A stretch of DNA of 22,348 nucleotides. Origin: JACRCE01 sp038043305. Its GTDB lineage: Bacteria > Desulfobacterota > GWC2-55-46. Below the pieces are notes generated by a model. That model was not told the DNA's origin and searched no databases. It saw only the letters and a list, made by a program, of their open reading frames with translations. Below are positions 1 through 7,025 of the stretch, in pieces. The position numbers and the translations under genes are program-made. The stretch's first letter is position 1, and every line of letters starts with the position of its first letter. Where the stretch lies: assembly GCA_038043305.1 (NCBI GenBank), contig JBBTCG010000092.1:1-22348 (forward strand), in the 5' to 3' direction.

Positions 1-477
1 TCAAATCAGCCCTGCAACGCCTGTCTGTTCCCACTTTGCGGCGACGGCCTTCCATTTGCCGTCTTCCTTCCTTAATACGACGGAAAACATCATCACCGAG
101 GCGGCCTCTGGCGGGATATCCTTCAAGCCCTTGACATCAGCCCCTCTTGTAAGCACGGCCTTTGCGTTAACAACGGCCTTATCGCCTTTTATCTCAACGT
201 CAAGACCGCGAATGAAGACCCTGACATTATCGCTCCTGAAAAGCTGATACAGGAGGATGCCCTTTACGGCATTGTAGTCGTTGCCAGAATCGTCCTTATA
301 GTCCTTTGAAATCAGCTTCATGAAGCCGCCTGCATCCTTTGACTCAGCGGCTTCAACGGCCTTGTCAACAACGGCGCGTATCGCGGCCTCATCGGACGGC
401 CTTGAACAACCCATGACGAATATCAACAGCGTCAATACGACGGCATGGGATGTTGTCATTTTAATCCAACCGTTCAT
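1..477 (-). CDS. Small lipoprotein with an NTF2/SnoaL-like fold (putative)
   Basis: The 158-residue product begins with a short basic stretch and a hydrophobic segment ending in VMGC, a good lipobox, so Cys24 would be lipidated after signal peptidase II cleavage. The mature part starts with a helix (DEAAIRAVVDKAVEAAESKD) and continues with alternating strands ending in DGKWKAVAAKWEQ. That pattern is typical of small NTF2/SnoaL-like proteins, which take up nuclear-import-factor-like folds and often bind small ligands. No catalytic residues can be assigned, so the fold is an inference and the function unknown. It starts 7 bp after the phosphofructokinase stop and is probably the last gene of that operon. 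The stop codon is the first three bases of the window, so the gene is complete. Confidence 0.7.
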   Translation of the reverse strand: MNGWIKMTTSHAVVLTLLIFVMGCSRPSDEAAIRAVVDKAVEAAESKDAGGFMKLISKDYKDDSGNDYNAVKGILLYQLFRSDNVRVFIRGLDVEIKGDKAVVNAKAVLTRGADVKGLKDIPPEAASVMMFSVVLRKEDGKWKAVAAKWEQTGVAGLI

Positions 478-484
478 TCCAACC

Positions 485-1513
485 CTACCCTAAAAATATC
501 TCGGCAATCCTCAAGGACTCAGCGTCAACCGTCTTTATCTTGCTTGTGGCGTCGGCAAGGGAGATGTCGCCTATGTTGTTGCCTTGCAGGGCAACCATCC
601 TGCCGAATTTGCCCTCATGTATCAGTTCAACGGCCTTTACGCCGAAGCGCGTGGCCAGTATCCTGTCGTATGCCGTCGGCGTCCCCCCGCGTTGAAGATG
701 CCCAAGCACCACGTGCCGGGACTCGATGCCGGTTCTTTTCTCAATTTCCGTGGCAAGAAACTCGCCCACTCCGCCGAGTTTGGCGTGTCCGAATGCGTCA
801 AGCGCCTTGTCCTTGGTTATCATGCCGCCCGCCTCCTTTGGATAAGCGCCTTCCGCGGCCACCACAATGCTGGAGCATTTGCCGCGTTGCTTCCGTTTAT
901 CAATATACGAACAGACCTCGGCGATATCAAAAGGCTTTTCGGGTATGAGTATCACGTTTGCGCCTCCGGCTATGCCGCCGTAGACGGCAATCCAGCCCGC
1001 GTGTCTGCCCATGACCTCAACCACCATTACCCTGTGATGCGCCTCGGTTGTCGTATGGAGCCGGTCAAGGGACCATACGACTATGCTGACGGCCGTGTCA
1101 AAGCCGAACGTAAAGTCGGTGCCTGAAAGGTCGTTATCAATGGTCTTTGGCACGCCTATGGTCTTGATGCCCTTCTGAAAAAGCTTTGCGGCAACGCCAA
1201 GGGTGTCGTCCCCGCCTATGCAGATGAGCGCGTCAAGTCCAAGCCGCCTTATGTTGCTTAGGACGGCAGCGGTGTCTTTTTCGGATTTGAGCGGATTTGT
1301 CCTTGAAGTGCCGAGCTTTGTGCCGCCTACAGGCAAAAGCCCTGAGACGAACTCAGGCGTCATCTTAACGGTCTCAGGCTCTACAAGCCCCTTCCATCCG
1401 TCGCGTATGCCGGTAAACTCGTACCCGAACTGATCCCCCCTTCTTACTACGGCCCTTATAACGGCATTCAGGCCCGGACAGTCTCCCCCGCCGGTAAGCA
1501 CGCCAATGTTCAT
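485..1513 (-). CDS. pfkA/pfp: 6-phosphofructokinase, probably pyrophosphate-dependent (PFP type)
   Basis: A 342-residue phosphofructokinase that phosphorylates fructose 6-phosphate in glycolysis. Visible family motifs are the N-terminal GGGDCPGLNAVIR, the catalytic PKTIDNDLSGTD (Asp126 as base), MGR at 168-170, PEKPF at 191-195 and HLQRGG at 272-277. Phosphoryl-donor choice in this family depends on two positions that are Gly104 and Gly124 in E. coli PfkA. Here they are Asp103 (in GGDDT) and Lys123 (in VPKTIDND), the combination known from PPi-dependent enzymes. A reversible PPi enzyme is therefore the better call than an ATP enzyme, although donor use is not proven by sequence. A strong Shine-Dalgarno (GGGAGGGA) lies 8 bp upstream of the ATG. 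The gene follows the histidine kinase by 17 bp and precedes the lipoprotein. Confidence 0.93.
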   Translation of the reverse strand: MNIGVLTGGGDCPGLNAVIRAVVRRGDQFGYEFTGIRDGWKGLVEPETVKMTPEFVSGLLPVGGTKLGTSRTNPLKSEKDTAAVLSNIRRLGLDALICIGGDDTLGVAAKLFQKGIKTIGVPKTIDNDLSGTDFTFGFDTAVSIVVWSLDRLHTTTEAHHRVMVVEVMGRHAGWIAVYGGIAGGANVILIPEKPFDIAEVCSYIDKRKQRGKCSSIVVAAEGAYPKEAGGMITKDKALDAFGHAKLGGVGEFLATEIEKRTGIESRHVVLGHLQRGGTPTAYDRILATRFGVKAVELIHEGKFGRMVALQGNNIGDISLADATSKIKTVDAESLRIAEIFLG

Positions 1514-1530
1514 AAATATCGTCCCTCCCC

Positions 1531-2949
1531 TTATGGAATATCGGCTAACGCAAGCCTTACGATAAAAAGCGCGCCTTTGCCCGGCTCGGTTTGCACCTCA
1601 ATGGAACCGCCAAGGCTGTCCACTATCTCCTTACAGATACTAAGCCCCAGTCCTGCGCCTCCAAACGCGGTTGTTCGCGCCTTGTCCACCCTGTAGAACC
1701 TGTCGAATATATACGGCAGGTCTTCTTCGGCAATGCCGATGCCGGTGTCCCGTATCCTAACAACCGCCTGCCTTGACTCTGCGTCAAGTGAAATCTCAAC
1801 CCTTGCGCCTTCAGGGCTGTATTTAACGGCATTGTCAATGAGGTTGTAAAAGAGCTGGCCAATCCTGACGGCGTCCCCCATGACGGTGCAGGGCGTAGTA
1901 TTAAGCATAACCAACTCCACGCGCCTGTCAAGGGCAAAACGCTGAAGGTGTTCATAGCGCCCGGCAAGCAGCTCGTCAAGCTTCACAGGCCGTTGCTCCA
2001 GCCCCTCCTTTTCAGCGTCAAGCCTTGCAAGGTCAAGGAGATTCCTTACGATATAACTCATCCTGTCAATCTCCTCAAGGCTTGATGCAATGACCTGCTG
2101 CATGTACTTTATATCGTCCTTTGACCTTAACGCCATCTCCATCTCGCCCTTTAGTATGGTTAACGGGGTCTTCAACTCATGCGATGCGTCGGCCGTGAAC
2201 TGGCGGATGCGGTTGAAAGACCCCTCAAGCCTCTCTATCATCTCGTTGATGGTGGAGGCAAGACGGCCTATCTCATCCTGCCTGACCCTGACCGCAAGCC
2301 TCTCATTCAGATTCTCGGCGGTAATCTTCCTTGCCTGCGCCGTAATCTCGGCAACCGGCTTTAGCGCCTTTCTGGCCAGCAGCGCGCCGAAGACAGAGGC
2401 CGTAATAACGGCGGCGACGATGCCTATGCCGAATATGGCGGCCAGTGAATGGAATATGTCCTCCATGCCTTCAAGCGATGAGCCGACCTGCACGATGGCC
2501 ACAAGCCCGGCGCCCTTGAATATAATTGGCCTTGTTACAACCCTTATCGGGAATCTCCTTGGCCCCTTAACGTTTTCATACGTCTCAATTCCCTTGAGCG
2601 CCCCCTCATGCCCCTCCTTTGACAGCGGCATGTTGTAACGTCCCTCAAGCGAGGACGAGCGCGCCACTATCCGGCCTTTCGCGTCGAGCAGCTGTATGTA
2701 ATGGCCTGAGGTGCGGATGCCGAAAAATCTGCCAAGTATGATGTCAAAGTCCCTTGGCAAAAATAACTCCCCTGAAGGCTTGACAATGGTATGCGCCATC
2801 ATCTCGGCCACCGACGCGATCTGGCCGTCAATGCGGTTTATGGATATGCGATAGATGGAATAAGAAAAGGCCGCGCTGAAGACGATCAGACTCATGGTCA
2901 GAAGAGTCACATACCAAAAGGTCAGCCTTGTACGGATGGAAAATGCCAT
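1531..2949 (-). CDS. Membrane sensor histidine kinase (HAMP-HisKA-HATPase), no adjacent regulator
   Basis: The 472-residue protein has a membrane segment at about 11-33, a periplasmic sensor region of about 135 residues, a second membrane segment at about 166-192 and a HAMP linker at about 193-245. The kinase core follows: H-box FTADASHELKTPL with His257, N-box LIDNAVKYS, G1 DTGIGI (401-406), F-box FDRFYR and G2 GAGLGL (431-436). All residues needed for autophosphorylation are present. The layout resembles CusS/heavy-metal-type EnvZ-class kinases, but the ligand cannot be read from the sequence. No response-regulator gene lies beside it. The upstream neighbour is a Crp/Fnr regulator 87 bp away, so the partner must be elsewhere. 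The Shine-Dalgarno in front of the ATG is weak. Confidence 0.93.
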   Translation of the reverse strand: MAFSIRTRLTFWYVTLLTMSLIVFSAAFSYSIYRISINRIDGQIASVAEMMAHTIVKPSGELFLPRDFDIILGRFFGIRTSGHYIQLLDAKGRIVARSSSLEGRYNMPLSKEGHEGALKGIETYENVKGPRRFPIRVVTRPIIFKGAGLVAIVQVGSSLEGMEDIFHSLAAIFGIGIVAAVITASVFGALLARKALKPVAEITAQARKITAENLNERLAVRVRQDEIGRLASTINEMIERLEGSFNRIRQFTADASHELKTPLTILKGEMEMALRSKDDIKYMQQVIASSLEEIDRMSYIVRNLLDLARLDAEKEGLEQRPVKLDELLAGRYEHLQRFALDRRVELVMLNTTPCTVMGDAVRIGQLFYNLIDNAVKYSPEGARVEISLDAESRQAVVRIRDTGIGIAEEDLPYIFDRFYRVDKARTTAFGGAGLGLSICKEIVDSLGGSIEVQTEPGKGALFIVRLALADIP

Positions 2950-3036
2950 GCGGGTGTTATTGGGGCCATCTCACGAGGATTGAAAACCATTCTCGGTTCA
3001 TATCAGACAAGAGAACCAATTCGCAACATACCGGCC

Positions 3037-3747
3037 CTACTCTCCAAGCTCCTTGAGTTTTGACATGGACTTTATCAGAATCTCTTTTCTTTTTATCTCA
3101 AGGATGCCGTCCTCCTTGAAGCCTTTAAGGAGGCGGATGGACGTCTCCTGCGTTATTCCCAATAGCTCCGCGATGTCGAGGCGTGAGAGCGTAAGGTTGA
3201 GTTTTACGCCTTTGTCAGCCTTTACGCCGTATTCATTCGCAAGCGTATACAGCAGATGCGCCATCTTTTCCCTTGCATTCAAAAGCCCAAGCGAACCGAT
3301 CCTCTCATACGCCTGATTCAACTCGGAGCCGAGCGCTATGATTATCTTCCTCGCTATTGCCGGGTCTTTTTCGAGGATCCCGAAGAGCGCGGCCTTTGAC
3401 ACGTAACAAAGCTCGGAGTCGTCCATTGCAATGGCGGTGTGGGCGTAGACCTTGGAGCCGTAGAAAACCTCAAAGCCGAGCATGTCGCCTGAGTACGTTA
3501 TCTTTATTATCTGCTCCTTGCCTGAACTCGATGCCCTGATCAGCTTGACCCTGCCGAGACGGATTATATAAAGGCCGGAGCAAGGATCGCCTTCCATGAA
3601 CACCATCTCGCGCCTTTTGAGCTGGGAGGTCTTGACAACGTCCTTGAAGGCGTCAAGCTGCGCCACGTTCAGGCCGGCGAACAGGGCGTTATGCCGTATC
3701 TCGCACTGGCAAAGGCCGCAGACGTCTTTATTAACGGTTATTGGCAT
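3037..3747 (-). CDS. Crp/Fnr-family transcription regulator with a cysteine-rich N-terminus
   Basis: The 236-residue regulator has a cyclic-nucleotide-binding-type beta barrel (about 22-140, with EGDPCSGLYIIRLGRVKLI), a long dimer helix and a C-terminal winged helix (about 150-225). The helix-turn-helix LDIAELLGITQETSIRLL keeps the Glu and Arg used by FNR and CRP for base contacts. Cysteines stand at 10, 13 and 15, and Cys114 falls where FNR carries Cys122. Four cysteines in these regions suggest an oxygen- or NO-labile iron-sulphur cluster, but the CxxCxC spacing is not that of E. coli FNR, so cluster binding is inference. No cAMP-binding Arg-Ser signature was recognised. The gene begins 6 bp after the upstream stop codon, so it is probably cotranscribed with radA and the TPR protein. 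Confidence 0.9.
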   Translation of the reverse strand: MPITVNKDVCGLCQCEIRHNALFAGLNVAQLDAFKDVVKTSQLKRREMVFMEGDPCSGLYIIRLGRVKLIRASSSGKEQIIKITYSGDMLGFEVFYGSKVYAHTAIAMDDSELCYVSKAALFGILEKDPAIARKIIIALGSELNQAYERIGSLGLLNAREKMAHLLYTLANEYGVKADKGVKLNLTLSRLDIAELLGITQETSIRLLKGFKEDGILEIKRKEILIKSMSKLKELGE

Positions 3748-3753
3748 AGTAAG

Positions 3754-5367
3754 TTAATGCTTTTTAATTGCCAAGGGTAGAGCGCCGAGCGCATCAAACG
3801 GAAAATCCCGGCGGTACGGCACCAGCGCGATGCTGCACCCGCTTACCTTTCTAACGTCCCTTATGAGGCTGATTATGTCGCCTTGCGGCAGCGGCTTTGA
3901 CGTTTTCCAGTCAATGGTCTGAAGTTTTATAAGCACCCTGTTCGGGTCTTTAACGGTGCGCGACGCAGTAGAGGCCATTATCCGTATCATATCCCTTACC
4001 GTCTGAGGGGCAGCGCCAAGCTCGTCCTCCATCTGTTTATGATACGCCATAATAGAGTAATAATCAAAGTCCGTTTTAACGGTTTCGGAAAAGTCCTGCG
4101 ACAGCCAAGCGAGCGCCATCGGAGGATTGGTTATGCTCTCGTACATCAGATTTATTGCGAATAAGGCGTCCGGCCTTTTCTTGTGCACGACGGCGCGAAG
4201 CCTTGATGCAACCTCAAGGAGCCTTTTGTTCTTCCACGCAGCCCACTCCCAGAAAAGCGGCGTATAGCGCACTGGGGAGGCGTTACTGGCCGGCATGTAC
4301 AACGCCTCTGGCGCGGCCACGCGCCCGGTATCCTTTCTGAAGAGCGTTGTCATTTGCGTCCCAAAGCCTTCGTTATGCCTGAGCACGAGGTCGTCCTGAA
4401 AGAGTATGCCGTCTATGTCCGCATCGGCAAGGTCAGAATAGATCGCCTCAAGTCTCTTAACCGCAGCTTCGTTGAAAAGGTCAAGCCCGGCGCAGCGCGA
4501 AAAGGTCTTGCCGACAAGATCGTAAGACCTGCACGCTAATCCCGGGTCATCCTCAACCCCGTAATCCGCGTATCGCGTGGTCATCCATGCGTATACTTTA
4601 AGACCTCTGGCGTGGGCCAGCGCCAAAACCTTTGGCAGCATGTCGTCAACGACTGGCGCATGCTTGGTATAAAAGTAGACGCCCCTCTTTTGCCTTGGAC
4701 TGGCGCTCGCGTGAAACCTGTCCCCCTTGTTATGAAAGACCCTGAATATCACGGCGTTCACGCCTGCGTTTTTTAATCGCTCAAACTCCCTGTCAATGTC
4801 CGCGTCGTTGGTTGCATCAAGCACCAATATCTGAACGGCCCTTAGTTCGTCTCTCATCTCAGGCAATGGATTATAAACAGGCGCTTCAATAACCGGAAGC
4901 CGCGCCATCTGTCCGGCGTTTTTGGCCTCGGTCTCCCCTGCCCGCGCATCAGGCGCAAGGGCGGAATCAGGGAAATTGGATAAAAACATCCTGTATGTCT
5001 CTTGCGCCTCCTTGTAACGCGCATCTTTCATGTACGCCCCGGCAAGACCGAACTGCGCCTTTTCAATGAGCACGCTTGCGGGAAACTCCTCTATGAGCCG
5101 TTGAAACTCTTGGCGAGCGGCCTTGTATTCACCCTCATCTGCCATGAACATGGCGTAACTCAGCCGACCCTCTGCCGTTATGTACGGTTTTTTTGAGGCG
5201 GCATTCTGGGCGAATGACTCTGAAACAAAGGAGAAAAGGAAGACAGCGGCCAATACGCAACCCGCATATTGGAGAAGGAGTAACAGTTTCTTTTTCTTCC
5301 TCTCCCCATCGGGGGAGAGGGTAGAGTGAGGGGGAACCATATCTCTTATTTGTCTAAAACATGGCAT
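3754..5367 (-). CDS. TPR protein with a PgaB-type (GHL13) glycoside-hydrolase domain
   Basis: The 537-residue protein starts with a basic stretch (RKKKK, 23-27) and a hydrophobic signal or anchor segment (28-53, possible cleavage after SFA). TPR/YbgF-like repeats follow at about 66-150 (EGEYKAARQEFQRLIEEFP and RYKEAQETYRMFLSNFP). From about 175 to 530 it matches the C-terminal domain of PgaB: VIFRVFHNKGDRFH, APVVDDMLPKVLALAHARGLKVYAWM, DGILFQDDLVL, FDYYSIMAY and LIKLQTIDW. In PgaB and BpsB this domain cleaves partly deacetylated poly-N-acetylglucosamine, after a NodB deacetylase domain that is missing here. A periplasmic exopolysaccharide hydrolase is likely, with substrate unproven. The gene overlaps radA by 14 bp. 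A palindromic repeat is read through near the N-terminus (residues about 11-23), so the true start is uncertain. Confidence 0.85.
   Translation of the reverse strand: MPCFRQIRDMVPPHSTLSPDGERKKKKLLLLLQYAGCVLAAVFLFSFVSESFAQNAASKKPYITAEGRLSYAMFMADEGEYKAARQEFQRLIEEFPASVLIEKAQFGLAGAYMKDARYKEAQETYRMFLSNFPDSALAPDARAGETEAKNAGQMARLPVIEAPVYNPLPEMRDELRAVQILVLDATNDADIDREFERLKNAGVNAVIFRVFHNKGDRFHASASPRQKRGVYFYTKHAPVVDDMLPKVLALAHARGLKVYAWMTTRYADYGVEDDPGLACRSYDLVGKTFSRCAGLDLFNEAAVKRLEAIYSDLADADIDGILFQDDLVLRHNEGFGTQMTTLFRKDTGRVAAPEALYMPASNASPVRYTPLFWEWAAWKNKRLLEVASRLRAVVHKKRPDALFAINLMYESITNPPMALAWLSQDFSETVKTDFDYYSIMAYHKQMEDELGAAPQTVRDMIRIMASTASRTVKDPNRVLIKLQTIDWKTSKPLPQGDIISLIRDVRKVSGCSIALVPYRRDFPFDALGALPLAIKKH
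5299..5335. repeat. Hairpin repeat family A, copy inside a coding region
   Basis: A perfect 9-bp stem (CCTCTCCCC / GGGGAGAGG, loop ATCG) is followed by a G-rich tail GTAGAGTGAGGGGG. The same hairpin-plus-tail unit recurs at 16039-16074, 16100-16134 and 18064-18099. This copy lies in the 5' end of the TPR/GHL13 gene and is translated as part of VPPHSTLSPDGER. Confidence 0.85.
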
Positions 5368-6709
5368 CTATCGCCTCCTTCACGGACTTGACCCCTATTA
5401 ACGTCATCCCCTTGAGCGCGGGAAGACCCTTGAGGTTATCCTTAGGGAGGATGCACCTTCTAAACCCAAGCTTCGCGGCCTCCTTTATCCGGGATTCAAT
5501 CTGATTTACAGCCCTTACCTCGCCTGCAAGGCCCAGCTCTCCTATGATAACGGTCTTGGGATCAACGGGCTTGTCAAGGAAGTTTGAGGCCATGGACGCC
5601 GCGACTCCAAGGTCAACGGCGGGTTCGTCAAGCCGCATCCCTCCGGCCACCTTTATGAATATGTCGTGATTTGCAAGCGCCATGCCTGCCTTTTTCTCCA
5701 ACACGGCGGCAATGAGGATCACCTTATTATAATCCACGCCGGCAACGGTTCTTCTCGGCATCCCGAAAAGCGTGGGACACACAAGAGACTGCACCTCCAC
5801 GAGTATCGTCCTTGTTCCCTCAAGACTTGATACCACGGCTGAACCTGACGCGCCTTCCGGCCTCTCGGCAAGGAAGGTCTCAGACGGATTCAAGACCTCG
5901 CAAAGCCCGTTTTGCCGCATCTCAAAAACGCCTATCTCCATTATCGAGCCGAAACGGTTCTTTACGGCCCTTAAGATTCTAAACAGATGGCCCCTGTCGC
6001 CCTCGAAATAAAGAACCGTGTCAACCATGTGCTCCAACACCTTTGGCCCGGCTATCGCGCCGTCCTTGGTAACGTGTCCGACGAGGAATAGCGGCGCTTC
6101 CATTGCCTTTGCGGCGGTAATGAGCCGGTGCGACGCCTCGCGCACCTGACTTACGCTGCCGGGCGATGAATCAAGCGCTTCGCTGTAAATGGTCTGTATG
6201 GAATCAATGACGATTACGTCCGGGGCAAGTTCCTTGATTACGCCCAAGACCCTTTCAACCGAGGTCTCCGAAAAGACGATGAGGTTGTCCGAAACAGCGC
6301 TGAGACGCTCTGCCCTAAGCCTTATCTGGCGCATGGACTCTTCTCCGGTAACGTACAAGACCTTGCGGTTTAAGCGGGCAAGCGCGCCCATTGCCTGCAA
6401 CAAGAGGGTTGACTTGCCGATGCCCGGTTCCCCGCCGATGAGCACCGCCGAACCCGGAACCAAGCCGCCCCCAAGCACCCTGTCAAGCTCGCTTATGCCG
6501 CTTGGTATCCTGTCCTCCTCCCTCATGTCAAGCCGCGTTATGGGATGCGGCGTTGATGACGAGCCGGACATGGAGACGCCCTTTGGCGCTTGCTCAACGC
6601 GCTCCTCAACGAAGCTGTTCCAGCCGCCGCAATCAGGACACCTGCCAAGCCATTTATGCGCCTGAGAGCCGCATGACTGGCACGAATATATGGTTTTTAG
6701 CTTTGCCAT
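5354..6709 (-). CDS. radA: DNA repair protein RadA (Sms), branch-migration ATPase
   Basis: A 451-residue RadA of normal family length, which promotes branch migration of recombination intermediates together with RecA. It has the N-terminal C4 zinc finger (Cys10, 13, 24, 27), the Walker A motif GGEPGIGKST (92-101), a Walker B-like DVIVIDSIQT, the RadA-specific KNRFG motif (250-254) and the C-terminal Lon-protease-like domain (about 300-451). It is the first gene of the minus-strand run. Its ATG has no strong Shine-Dalgarno and a repeat element begins 10 bp upstream, so its promoter must lie in or beyond that repeat. Its end overlaps the TPR/GHL13 gene by 14 bp. Confidence 0.97.
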   Translation of the reverse strand: MAKLKTIYSCQSCGSQAHKWLGRCPDCGGWNSFVEERVEQAPKGVSMSGSSSTPHPITRLDMREEDRIPSGISELDRVLGGGLVPGSAVLIGGEPGIGKSTLLLQAMGALARLNRKVLYVTGEESMRQIRLRAERLSAVSDNLIVFSETSVERVLGVIKELAPDVIVIDSIQTIYSEALDSSPGSVSQVREASHRLITAAKAMEAPLFLVGHVTKDGAIAGPKVLEHMVDTVLYFEGDRGHLFRILRAVKNRFGSIMEIGVFEMRQNGLCEVLNPSETFLAERPEGASGSAVVSSLEGTRTILVEVQSLVCPTLFGMPRRTVAGVDYNKVILIAAVLEKKAGMALANHDIFIKVAGGMRLDEPAVDLGVAASMASNFLDKPVDPKTVIIGELGLAGEVRAVNQIESRIKEAAKLGFRRCILPKDNLKGLPALKGMTLIGVKSVKEAIDAMF

Positions 6710-6718
6710 TCGATTAAA

Positions 6719-6805
6719 TACCGTGTCCGTGACCGTGACCGTAAAAGTCCCCCTGATAAGGGGGATTTAGGGGGTTGAATCTTTTCACGGTTCACGGTCA
6801 CGGTA
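6719..6805. repeat. Palindromic repeat family B, copy 1 (CCGTGACCGTGA arms, CCCCCTGATAAGGGGG core)
   Basis: The 87-bp element has inverted ends (TACCGTG ... CACGGTA, extending into CCGTGACCGTGA-like arms). Its core hairpin is CCCCCT-GATA-AGGGGG, followed by GATTTAGGGGGTT. A second copy in the opposite orientation lies at 16180-16295. This copy sits in the radA/HEAT-gene divergent intergenic region, immediately upstream of radA. Confidence 0.9.
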
Positions 6806-6864
6806 TTTCAGTTCTTTGGCCTACCGGTCTTTTCACGAAAGGCAGGTGTCACATGGGCGCTATC

Positions 6865-6962
6865 AGTTTTCGTCAGCCCGGCGGTTTATTCCCTATTAAA
6901 AGTTTTTTGGCTTACCCCCCGATAGATACCTTCGGGGGCAGGCTTTTTTACAAAAAAGGTAA
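6865..6962. repeat. Palindromic repeat family C, copy 1 (AGTTTTCGTCAGCCCG ... GGTAA)
   Basis: The element begins AGTTTTCGTCAGCCCG and continues through TTCCCTATTAAA, a TTTTTTGGCTTACC arm, a CCCCCGA/TCGGGGG hairpin (loop TAGATACCT), GGGCAGGCTTTTTT and the closing arm CAAAAAAGGTAAG. A longer same-strand copy is at 13051-13176. A shorter relative of the arm (TTTGGCCTACC) occurs just upstream near 6816. Confidence 0.85.
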
Positions 6963-6963
6963 G

Positions 6964-7017
6964 TTGACAAACGACTTAATTTTGTTATGATAATTAAGAT
7001 AAATACGCTGGAGAGAG
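6964..7017 (+). promoter_or_regulatory. Sigma70-type promoter and ribosome binding site for the HEAT/HD-GYP operon
   Basis: A consensus -35 TTGACA (6964-6969) is separated by 16 bp from -10 TATGAT (6986-6991), and a Shine-Dalgarno GGAGAGAG (7010-7017) precedes the ATG at 7026. The -35 box starts 1 bp after the end of the family C repeat, so that repeat forms the immediate upstream promoter environment. Confidence 0.75.
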
Positions 7018-7025
7018 CGGCATAA

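Noticed and set aside
584..1126. Long open frame on the plus strand inside the phosphofructokinase gene
   Set aside because: It is antisense to a gene with clear family motifs, shows no recognisable domain and has no ribosome site.
1531..2949. Pairing of the membrane histidine kinase with the Crp/Fnr gene as a two-component system
   Set aside because: The Crp/Fnr protein has no receiver domain, so it cannot be the phosphorylated partner.
6811..6900. Possible c-di-GMP (GEMM-type) riboswitch before the HEAT/HD-GYP operon
   Set aside because: The gene context is tempting, but the conserved GEMM core is absent and the region lies upstream of the TTGACA promoter, so it would not be in the mRNA.
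6918..6952. Intrinsic terminator formed by CCCCCGA/TCGGGGG and the following TTTTTT
   Set aside because: A T-run follows on the plus strand, but no plus-strand gene ends there in either copy of this repeat; structure as part of the mobile-like element explains it better.
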